From Polyangia bacterium (lineage in GTDB: Bacteria > Myxococcota_A > Polyangia > Nannocystales > Nannocystaceae), in NCBI GenBank assembly GCA_030424595.1, contig JAUHWG010000009.1:124001-188000 (forward strand): a DNA stretch of 64,000 nt. The letters run 5' to 3'. Under the pieces are notes generated by a model that saw only the letters and a list, made by a program, of their open reading frames with translations, did no database searches and was not told where the DNA came from. Shown piece after piece: positions 57,505-64,000 of this stretch (its first letter is position 1; each line of letters begins with the position of its first letter). The translations under genes were made by a program, and so were the position numbers.

Positions 57505-58914
57505 GTGTCGGTTCTCCGCTTCTACTACGACGTCGTCTGCCCCTTCGCGTACCTGGCGTCGGTCCAGGTCGAGGCGGCGGCGGCCCGGGCGGGAGCTATG
57601 GTCTCTTGGCGGCCCGTTCTCCTCGGCGGTCTCTTCCGCAACGTCGCGGCGCCGCAGGTGCCGGCGGCGTCGATGAGCCCGCCGCGGGCCCGCTTCAACC
57701 TCCTCGACATGTACCGCTGCGCCGATCGCCTGGGGCTCCCCCTGACGATGCCCTCGGCCCATCCCCGGCGGACGGTCGAGGCGATGCGGCTGCTGGTCGG
57801 CGTCGGCGAGGGGACGACGCGGGAGGCGCTGACGGCCGCGCTCTACCGGGCCTATTGGGGGGAGGGGCGCGATGTCAGCGACCGCGATGTGCTCGACGGG
57901 ATCGCCCGGGAGCACGGCGTCGATCCGGCGATCATCGACTCCCGCGAGGCGCGCGAGGGGCTCTTCGCCAGCACCGCCGAGGCCTCCGCCCTCGGCGCGT
58001 TCGGGGTCCCGACCTTCGCCGTCGGCGAGCGGATCTGGTGGGGTCAAGACCGGCTGCCGCTGGTCGAGGAGGCGCTCGGTCATCGGGTCCGCCGGCCCGG
58101 TGAGCCTGGGGTCGGCGAGGGAGCTCCGTCAGCGTCGGCATCGTCGACAGCGTCGACATCGTCAGCATCGGCATCGTCAGCGTCAGCATCAGCATCGTCG
58201 GCATCGTCGGCATCGTTGGCATCGTCGGCATCGTCGGCATCGTCGGGGTCGTCGGCATCGTCGGCATCGTCGGGGTCGCCGACGTCGAGCCCAGGGGCTG
58301 GGGCGACGATCGACTTCTTCCACGACTTCGCGAGCCCCTACGCCTACCTCGCCGCGACCCAGATCGACCGGATCGCCGCGGCCTGGGGCGCGACGGTCCG
58401 CTGGCGGCCGATCCTCCTCGGCGCGCTCTTTCGCGAGATCGGCTGCGCCGATGTTCCGCTCTTCGAGGTGAGCGAGGCGAAGCAGCGCTACATCCGTCGT
58501 GATCTCGCGGACTGGGCGGCGCACTGGGGGGTGCCCTTTCGCTTCCCCTCGCACTTTCCCCTGCGCTCGATCGCCCCGCTGCGGGCCGCGCTCGTCGCCC
58601 CGGAGCTGACGCCGACGCTCTACCGTGCGACCTGGTCGGAGGACCAGGCCGTCGATGATCCCGAGGTGCTGGCGCGGGTGATCGCCGCCGCGGGGCACGA
58701 CGCCGCCGCGATCCTGGCGGCGTGCAGCCGCCCCGAGATCAAGGCGGAGCTGCGGGCGAACACGGCGGCGGCGATCGAGGCCGGCTGCTGCGGCGCCCCG
58801 TCGATGGTGATCACCCCGGCGGGCGGCCGCGAGGGGCCGATCCTCCTCTGGGGTCAGGACCGGCTCGACATGGTCGAGGATGTGCTCGCCGGCTGGCGAC
58901 CTCCCCGGGGTTGA
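57505..58914 (+). CDS. Tandem fusion of two DsbA-like 2-hydroxychromene-2-carboxylate isomerase domains
   Basis: 469 aa. Two homologous kappa-GST/DsbA-like modules, about residues 1-204 and 269-469, each beginning with F-x-D-x-x-(C/S)-P-(F/Y)-AYLA. Both have the ISOM-type continuation (WRPVLLGGLFRNV and WRPILLGALFREIG), a helical insert and the C-terminal cis-Pro region (GAFGVPTFAV; CCGAPSMVI) ending (W)WGQDRL. Module 2 has Ser277 at the position of the glutathione-activating Ser in HCCA isomerases; module 1 has Cys12 there. The linker (about 205-268) is Ser/Ala/Thr low complexity encoded by 9-bp (GTCGGCATC-like) repeats. Probably a glutathione-dependent isomerase or thiol enzyme; substrate unknown. 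Confidence 0.85.
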   Translation: MSVLRFYYDVVCPFAYLASVQVEAAAARAGAMVSWRPVLLGGLFRNVAAPQVPAASMSPPRARFNLLDMYRCADRLGLPLTMPSAHPRRTVEAMRLLVGVGEGTTREALTAALYRAYWGEGRDVSDRDVLDGIAREHGVDPAIIDSREAREGLFASTAEASALGAFGVPTFAVGERIWWGQDRLPLVEEALGHRVRRPGEPGVGEGAPSASASSTASTSSASASSASASASSASSASLASSASSASSGSSASSASSGSPTSSPGAGATIDFFHDFASPYAYLAATQIDRIAAAWGATVRWRPILLGALFREIGCADVPLFEVSEAKQRYIRRDLADWAAHWGVPFRFPSHFPLRSIAPLRAALVAPELTPTLYRATWSEDQAVDDPEVLARVIAAAGHDAAAILAACSRPEIKAELRANTAAAIEAGCCGAPSMVITPAGGREGPILLWGQDRLDMVEDVLAGWRPPRG

Positions 58915-58929
58915 GCGACCTTTCGTGGC

Positions 58930-59170
58930 GACGTGACGAAGCTGCGACGTGACGACGTGATGACGTGATGACGTGACGACGTGACGACGCGACGACGCGA
59001 CGACGCGACGACGCGACGACGCGACGACGAGACGACGCGACGAGGGATGACGAGGCGACGTGACGAAGCGGCGACGAGGCGACGTGACGAAGCGGCGACG
59101 TGACGACGCGACGAAGCGGCGAGGTGGCGACGTGATGACGTGACGACGGCGACGTGGCGACGTGACGACA
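58930..59170. repeat. 8-bp tandem repeat tract (GACGYGAY), about 240 bp
   Basis: Units drift from GACGTGAT to GACGCGAC and later to mixed GACGAAGC forms. Fills most of the 324-bp gap 58915-59238 between convergent genes; no gene in it. Confidence 0.85.
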
Positions 59171-59238
59171 TGACGAAGCGGCGATGCGAGGCAGCGCCGC
59201 GGCCCAGCCGCGAGCGGTCGGCCTCTTGGGACAGGCAG

Positions 59239-60276
59239 CTAGGCCCCGCGAGAGGCGTCCGCGATCCGGCGGCGCAGGTTCGCCGGCGTGACGAAGGGGA
59301 GCGGCCGCTCGGCGGTCTCGAGCTCGCGGATGATCGCCGTGATGGTCTGGTTTGCGGGGGCGGGGAATCCGTGGGCCTGGGCGAGGTCTGCGATCGCCCC
59401 GTTGAGGTCGCCGATCTCCGTGGGCTTGCCGGCGTCGAGATCCTGGAGGGTGCTCGAGCGGGCCTCGGGGTCGAGGCTGACCATCTTCCGCGCGACCATC
59501 ATCACTAGGATGTCGGGCAGCTTGAGGAGGCTGGCGATGAGCGAGGGGGCGAGGCCGATGACGTTGCGCGGCCGATAGCCGGCGGCGGTGAGGGCGGCTA
59601 TCCCCTCGCGGATGCAGCGGGCGAAGCAGATCCGGGCGTCCCGCGAGCGCAGGGTCGCGGCGATCGGCAGGCCGGTCGCCGCGCCGACGCCGTTGCTGAG
59701 GTTGAGGAGGAGCTTGCCGGCGATGACATCGTCGATGTCGGCCCTCAGCTCCAGCGGCAGGCCGCCGGCGTCGAGCGCTGCGGCGAGGGCCTGGAGGTGA
59801 GGGCGACGCCCGCCCTGCTCGCCGCCGTCGCCGGCGATCAGCGGTCCGCTCGTCGCCTGGCGCAGCCGCGGCCCGTCGCGGATCACGTTGAACGAGACCA
59901 TGCCTGCGACCACCCGCGGGCCCAGGCTGCTGCCGAGCCGCTTGAGGTTGCCGAGCCCGTTTTGGAAGGAGACGATCGTCGCCCGATCGGGGAGGATCGT
60001 CGCGAGCCGCTCGCCGACGGCCGTGCTGTCGCGCGACTTGACGGTGACGATGACGACGTCGGCCTCGGCGAGGGCCTCCGGATCGTCGCTGAGGACGAGC
60101 GTCGACGGCGGCCTCAGCGTGCGTCCGTCGAGCCGCGTCGCGGAGAACTCCGCCGCGGACTCGAGCAGGGACGAGCGGCCCACCAGGGTGACGCGCGCGC
60201 CCCCTGCCGCAGCGTGGAGGCCGACAAACCCCCCGACCGCACCTGCGCCCATGACTCCGATGTGAAGCGCTGCCAC
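59239..60276 (-). CDS. panE: 2-dehydropantoate 2-reductase (ketopantoate reductase)
   Basis: 345 aa. NADPH-dependent reduction of ketopantoate to pantoate in pantothenate and coenzyme A synthesis. N-terminal dinucleotide fold GVMGAGAVGGFVG, then VIVTVKSRDS and SFQNGLGN, with the catalytic Lys in DDVIAGKLLLNLSNG and the C-terminal helical domain (SSTLQDLDAGKPTEIGDLNG). Complete. GTG start with AAGGGA upstream. Convergent with the isomerase fusion gene; no other pan genes nearby. ApbA-type enzymes acting on other keto acids cannot be excluded. Confidence 0.93.
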   Translation of the reverse strand: MAALHIGVMGAGAVGGFVGLHAAAGGARVTLVGRSSLLESAAEFSATRLDGRTLRPPSTLVLSDDPEALAEADVVIVTVKSRDSTAVGERLATILPDRATIVSFQNGLGNLKRLGSSLGPRVVAGMVSFNVIRDGPRLRQATSGPLIAGDGGEQGGRRPHLQALAAALDAGGLPLELRADIDDVIAGKLLLNLSNGVGAATGLPIAATLRSRDARICFARCIREGIAALTAAGYRPRNVIGLAPSLIASLLKLPDILVMMVARKMVSLDPEARSSTLQDLDAGKPTEIGDLNGAIADLAQAHGFPAPANQTITAIIRELETAERPLPFVTPANLRRRIADASRGA

Positions 60277-60680
60277 TCTTGTCCCTTGAGGGAGCCTAAC
60301 AGTCAGCGGAGGAACCTGACACGCGCGGTCGATGAGGGCTTCTGCGGCCGTCGTCGGCGCGGAGCTACGCTCATCATCGGCCGGGCCGTGCGTCGGTGAT
60401 GGGCCGGGAGCGGCGCGTATTGTTCGACACAGAGCGGGGTTTGTCAGGCAGCTCTAGCCTGTCCCCTCAGCTCCGCTCGGCTCCGCCAAGATCTGCGGAC
60501 GAGCGCGGTGGCGCTGCGTGATGTGCGAGCCGAGCGAGTCTGCGACGACGGCGCGGGAGCGGCCGGGACTTCTTCACGTGCAAGGCCTCGGGCCGAGCGC
60601 TCTCAGCTGGGCCCGAGGCCGGCACTCCGATGACGTGGCCCGAGGGGGACCGCCTCGGAGGCGGGCGAGGGGCCGCTTGG
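60277..60680. other. Gene-free gap upstream of panE
   Basis: No credible gene on either strand. Minus-strand TAGGCT at about 60293-60298, 16 nt before the panE GTG, may be its -10 box. Confidence 0.4.
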
Positions 60681-60752
60681 GTCGAGGGCTCAGGGTCGAG
60701 GGGGCTCAGGGTCGAGGGCTCAGGGTCGAGGGGGCTCAGGATCGAGGGCTCG
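60681..60752. repeat. Alternating 14/16-bp tandem repeat
   Basis: GTCGAGGGCTCAGG (14 bp) and GTCGAGGGGGCTCAGG (16 bp) alternate, giving a 30-bp super-period over two copies, then decay. Lies 87 bp beyond the stop of the Tim44-like gene. Confidence 0.9.
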
Positions 60753-60838
60753 AGCTTCGGGCGAGAACTCGAGGTTGAGCCGGGGACGCGGGCGAACTCT
60801 CAGCCCGCACCCTGCCTCGCCCGCCGAGACCGCGCGGC

Positions 60839-62500
60839 TCAGCCGCTGTAGCTCTCGTCCTGCTCGATCTTCGACAGCACCCAGTCGAACTCACCGCGGG
60901 TGAGGTGGGCTCCGCAGTACTCGCAGGTGCCCGCCATCGACACCTTGAGCCCGGCGCCGCACTGCGGGCAGTTGGCGTCGGTGCGCGGCGTCCCGCGGAC
61001 GTCCGCTCCGCGGATCAGGGTCCAGTACTCCGAGTAGGGGCGGCGCTTTCGCTTGGAGCCGGCGACCACCTTGCCCGCGGCGTTGACCGTGTAGTCCTTG
61101 CCGCTGGCGTAGATCCGCACCGTGATCGCATCGTAGTAGCGATCGCGGCTGACCTTCACCAGGAGCACCCGCTCGATCCCGGCGTTTTCCAGGATGTTGC
61201 GCAGGCCCTGCTCGCGGTAGGTGTCGAGCCAGTAGCGGAGGTAGTCGAACATCCCGTCCGAGACGTAGGGGCGGAGGTGTTCGGCGTTCACCGCCGACCA
61301 GCCGATCGAGAGCTCCTTGAAGATCATCTCGACGCGGGCGCGGAGGTTGGTGACGGTCAGCTCCGTGTCGTCGATCGTCAGCGACTGCCACTTCTTGCGC
61401 AGGTGGGGATCGATGATCGTCGGCAGGTCGGTGCCCTGCTCGGCGACGGTCCCGGTCAGCGCAGGCTTGCGCTTGTCCTGGCGGATCACGTTGATCGCCT
61501 GGACCTCCCAGTCAAAGCGGCCGCCGGCGACAACCTCACCGCAGTAGTCGCAGCGGCTGTTGCCGCTCGAGGTGAAGGGGGCGCCGCAGTGGGGGCAGCC
61601 GAGCACGTCGACCTTCTCGGGCGGCCGGCTCTGGGCGTGGACCGAGCGGCGGAGGGTCCAGATCTCCTCGGTGTAGTAGGTGTTCTCCGCGGTGCTCATG
61701 TTCGCCTCGAAGGCGAGGCGGACGGAGACCATCGGGGTGTCTTGGGTGGGCGCGTCGGGGTCGACGACGTCGCGCTCGCGGAGATCCTCGCGGCGCGGGA
61801 CCTGGACGCTGAGCACCCGCATCGAGCCGATCACGACGTTCTTGATCGGCAGGTTGGTCGGCGGTCGCTTGCTCAGCTCGTCGCGGACGCCGTCGCTCAG
61901 GTAGGGGGCGAGCGCCTCGAGGTCGCTGGGGATCCGCCGGGCCTCGTGGGCGCTGGCGAAGAGGCGATAGACGAAGTCCTGAAAGACGATCGGCGAGAAG
62001 TGGGGGTCGACCCCGAGGATCTGCGAGAGGTCCGCGGAGCGCCGGGGGGCGGCCGCGGCCGCGGGGCTGTTCCACTCCTTCGGCTTGCCCTTGCGGCCCT
62101 TGTAGATGAAGTAGACGATCGCGGCGATGAGCAGCGGGAAGCCGATCGCCGGGTAGTGGATGCAGAGGCGGATCAGGAGGAAGAAGAGCTCCGCCTCGCC
62201 GCCGCCGCCGCCGCCTGACGAGCCGCCGCCGCCACCCCCTCCGGAGTAGCTCTGACCGCCGCCGGGGCGAGCCTCCGCGTCGACGGCGACGAGCGCCAAT
62301 GCGACGAGAACGACGCCTGCGAGGAGGCGGCGTCGACGGCTCGCAACACTGCGAGGGTGCTCGCGGGGGCGCTCCTCGAGGTGGCCGTGCCGATGACCGT
62401 CTTGAGCGTCGTGACGATGCTGATGATGGTGACCACAGGCGCAGCCGGCCGCGGCCTCGGACTCTCGCCCGGACGTCAGAGGATCGGTCCTGGAGGTCAT
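60839..62500 (-). CDS. Membrane protein with two Tim44-like domains, each followed by a zinc ribbon
   Basis: 553 aa. A His-rich cytoplasmic N terminus (CACGHHHQHRHD...GHRHGH) precedes one hydrophobic helix (LLAGVVLVALALVAV), a Gly/Ser repeat, and a second helix pair (LFFLLIRLCIHYPAIGFPLLIAAIVYFIY). Two Tim44/TIM44-like domains follow (FQDFVYRLFASAHEARR... and KKWQSLTIDDTELTVTN...), each ending with a CxxC...CxxC ribbon: CPHCGAPF/CDYCGEVV and CPQCGAGL/CEYCGAHL. The pattern implies internal duplication. Tim44-like domains bind membranes or partner proteins; function in bacteria is unclear. Its ATG overlaps the stop of the TPM gene by 4 nt (ATGA), so the two are translationally coupled. Confidence 0.85.
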   Translation of the reverse strand: MTSRTDPLTSGRESEAAAGCACGHHHQHRHDAQDGHRHGHLEERPREHPRSVASRRRRLLAGVVLVALALVAVDAEARPGGGQSYSGGGGGGGSSGGGGGGEAELFFLLIRLCIHYPAIGFPLLIAAIVYFIYKGRKGKPKEWNSPAAAAAPRRSADLSQILGVDPHFSPIVFQDFVYRLFASAHEARRIPSDLEALAPYLSDGVRDELSKRPPTNLPIKNVVIGSMRVLSVQVPRREDLRERDVVDPDAPTQDTPMVSVRLAFEANMSTAENTYYTEEIWTLRRSVHAQSRPPEKVDVLGCPHCGAPFTSSGNSRCDYCGEVVAGGRFDWEVQAINVIRQDKRKPALTGTVAEQGTDLPTIIDPHLRKKWQSLTIDDTELTVTNLRARVEMIFKELSIGWSAVNAEHLRPYVSDGMFDYLRYWLDTYREQGLRNILENAGIERVLLVKVSRDRYYDAITVRIYASGKDYTVNAAGKVVAGSKRKRRPYSEYWTLIRGADVRGTPRTDANCPQCGAGLKVSMAGTCEYCGAHLTRGEFDWVLSKIEQDESYSG

Positions 62501-63120
62501 AGATAAACCTCGTCGGGGAGCTCGTTGATGTCGTCGTCAGCGACCGGCAGGTAGGGCTCGAGGATGTCGCCCAAGGCGCTGATCTCAGCGGCGATCGCCG
62601 CCGCGTCGGCGCCGACCGTGACACGCTCGGCGATCTTGGCGATCGCGGAGTGCCAACGGTCGTGGGGGACGACGGTGACGATCCCGCGGTCGCCGATCAC
62701 CGCGGCGGTCTCCTCCAGGAGGGAGACGTAGACGAGGATCCCGGTGCGATCGGCGGTCAGGTGGACGCCGCGCTCAAAGAACGCGGCGTGGGCGGCGGAC
62801 TCCACCCAGCGGTGGCGGAGCTTGTTCGGGGTGAGGGCGCGACGCAGCCGAGGTGAGCGCGACGAGAGCCAGCCCGCGGCCGCGCCGGCGACCAGCGGGT
62901 CGATGACAAACCAGTGAATCCCGAACTCGAAGTGGGAGAAGAGGAGAAAGGCGAGGGCGAGGACCGCGACGACGCCGCTGACGATCAGATCGGCGTGCAG
63001 GTAGAAGCCGGAGCGGGCGCGGACGGTGACGACCACCTCCGCCGAGGAGCGCCCTTCGACCGCCTTGATCGCCGTTGTCAGGGCGGCCTTGCCGGCCTCG
63101 TCGACCAGGGACGAAGACAT
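62497..63120 (-). CDS. TPM-domain membrane protein (YgcG/Psb32-related)
   Basis: 207 aa from ATG 63120 (MSSSLVDEAGK). The TPM fold is split by two membrane helices: first part IKAVEGRSSAEVVVTVRARSG, then DLIVSGVVAVLALAFLLFSHF and a second helix (FVIDPLVAGAAAGWL), then AHAAFFERGVHLTADRTGILVYVSLLE and VVPHDRWHSAIAKI. This topology occurs in bacterial TPM_phosphatase-family proteins. Upstream partner of the Tim44-like gene, with ATGA overlap. A TATCGT box lies 7 nt before the ATG; the frame extends to 63189 without matching sequence. Confidence 0.85.
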   Translation of the reverse strand: MSSSLVDEAGKAALTTAIKAVEGRSSAEVVVTVRARSGFYLHADLIVSGVVAVLALAFLLFSHFEFGIHWFVIDPLVAGAAAGWLSSRSPRLRRALTPNKLRHRWVESAAHAAFFERGVHLTADRTGILVYVSLLEETAAVIGDRGIVTVVPHDRWHSAIAKIAERVTVGADAAAIAAEISALGDILEPYLPVADDDINELPDEVYL

Positions 63121-63127
63121 CGTCGCG

Positions 63128-63133
63128 ACGATA
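63128..63133 (-). promoter_or_regulatory. -10-like TATCGT 7 nt before the TPM gene
   Basis: Minus-strand TATCGT, CGCGACG, ATG 63120. Would drive the TPM/Tim44 operon from a leaderless start. Confidence 0.45.
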
Positions 63134-63578
63134 GCGCATTCTCCTGGCCGCTGGCGCCGCTTCCCGAGGCGCCGGGAGAAAGGCTCCAAGCTCCGCGTCG
63201 CGCGGTCCGGGGCTCGATCGTGCGCGGGTACGGGCGCCTTTGCCGGGTCGCTGCGGGCGGCCCGTCGAGAGCCAAGGGTAAGCCAGGTCTCGGCCGTCCG
63301 CGGTCATCAGCGGTGCTCGCCGCACGGGCAGGCCTGCAGCCTGCGGGATCTGCCGTCCTGCGCGGGACCTGCAGAGGAGCCTGCGGCTGGTCCCGTTGGC
63401 GAGCGGTCGGAGGCGGGCGTGTCGGGGCTTGTAGGCCCGATCGTCTGGGGGAGCGGGACCCTGGTCAGGCGTTCGCCTCGAGGTCGCTCCAGCGTCTCGT
63501 CCGCGCCGGGCGGAGGCGCCTCGCCTGGCCGCTTCGGCGTCGCTCGCCGCTGGCACAGGGCTTGCTCTTGAAGCAGGC
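63134..63578. other. Gene-free 445-bp divergent gap
   Basis: No credible gene, repeat or terminator seen. It should hold the promoter of the gene beginning at 63579, which was not identified. Confidence 0.4.
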
Positions 63579-64000
63579 ATGCCTTACCCGAACGACCCGC
63601 AGCTCCCCCTCGTCCGCAACACCGGTCGCGCGATCGACCGGATCTACGGCCGCTTCGTCGCCGCGCTCCCCGGGGCGCTGCAGGAGGTGGCGATCCGCTT
63701 GCCTGAGCGCCTCGGGCTGACGACGAACGACGAGCTGCCGTGGAGCGAGGCGTTTGATCACCCCGAGCTGCTCCGGGTGCCGGAGCTCATCGCCGCGAGC
63801 GACCGCTTGACGATCTCCCGCGAGCTCTCCGAGGCGGCCGCAGCGGCCCACCTCTTCGGGATGATCGGCGCCCTCGGGGTCGACGCGATCACCTCGCGCC
63901 GCGTCGATCAGGACGCCGAGGTCGTCGCCGTGATCTACGAGGTCCACCGCGCGCGGGACCGGGCCTACGCCCGCCTGAGCGGCGGCCCCGAGGCGGCCGT
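63579..64000 (+). CDS. Uncharacterised protein, 5' part only (cut by window end)
   Basis: The frame from ATG 63579 (MPYPNDPQLPLVRNTGRAI) stays open to the window end, 140 codons so far, with normal third-position G/C bias. It is mostly helical: TGRAIDRIYGRFVAALPGAL, ASDRLTISRELSEAAAAAHL, FGMIGALGVDAITSRRV. No signal peptide or membrane helix so far. No family recognised. The opposite-strand frame over the same DNA (63465-63947) is a shadow. Confidence 0.7.
   Translation, partial: MPYPNDPQLPLVRNTGRAIDRIYGRFVAALPGALQEVAIRLPERLGLTTNDELPWSEAFDHPELLRVPELIAASDRLTISRELSEAAAAAHLFGMIGALGVDAITSRRVDQDAEVVAVIYEVHRARDRAYARLSGGPEAA

Overview
The window looks like ordinary chromosome from a high-GC, Gram-negative deltaproteobacterial predator, most likely a myxobacterium near Nannocystis, Plesiocystis or Enhygromyxa. 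This is inferred from three things: third codon positions are almost all G or C; there is a surface protein with two vWA domains, DUF4215-type Cys repeats and a MYXO-CTERM-like tail (Cys, one membrane helix, Arg cluster); and there are several Cys-rich lipoproteins with long Thr/Ser/Asp linkers. No rRNA, tRNA, CRISPR array, transposase, prophage or clear defence island was seen.

Layout. 0-12 kb: vWA/MYXO-CTERM protein, HelD-like SF1 helicase, a composite repeat locus, an isocitrate/isopropylmalate-dehydrogenase-family enzyme, a DUF5916 outer-membrane protein and two lipoproteins. 12-23 kb: monothiol glutaredoxin, SGNH hydrolase, an RND/MMPL exporter with a large acidic insert, a winged-helix protein, B12-dependent ribonucleotide reductase NrdJ behind a cluster of DnaA-box-like sites, and a Fic protein. 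23-32 kb: S41 peptidase and divergent polysaccharide deacetylase (a cell-wall pair), FHA protein, FAD oxidoreductase, an unknown protein, a lipoprotein and a voltage-gated-type K+ channel. 32-46 kb: GH92 glycosidase lipoprotein, alpha/beta hydrolase lipoprotein, LysM/M74 murein endopeptidase, an AgmX/TonB-like protein, release factor 3, a Rieske fusion, acyl-CoA thioesterase II and a DUF4215 lipoprotein. 46-64 kb: Wzc-like tyrosine kinase with an O-antigen-ligase-like protein (two-gene operon), a second copy of the composite repeat, M28 peptidase, small membrane protein, methyltransferase, DUF99 protein, a tandem DsbA/HCCA-isomerase fusion, ketopantoate reductase, a Tim44-like/TPM membrane pair, and a gene cut by the window end.

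Functional themes are the cell envelope (exported lipoproteins, murein endopeptidase, Ctp/YibQ, Wzc and polymerase/ligase, RND exporter) and housekeeping (nrdJ, prfC, grxD, panE). Most genes are single units separated by short gaps.

Three things stand out. (1) A composite non-coding element occurs twice, 46 kb apart, each time between convergent genes. A 120-bp core, 119/120 identical and able to fold into a closed stem-loop, is preceded by a 58-bp tandem array and followed by an array built on 7-mers. (2) At least ten genes have a TANNNT-like hexamer only 5-8 nt upstream of the start codon, so leaderless transcription seems common here and helps decide several starts. (3) Many gene ends are followed by short tandem repeats (periods 7, 8, 10, 14/16 and 19 bp), an unusual load for intergenic DNA. 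All product names come from motif recognition by eye; no database search was possible.
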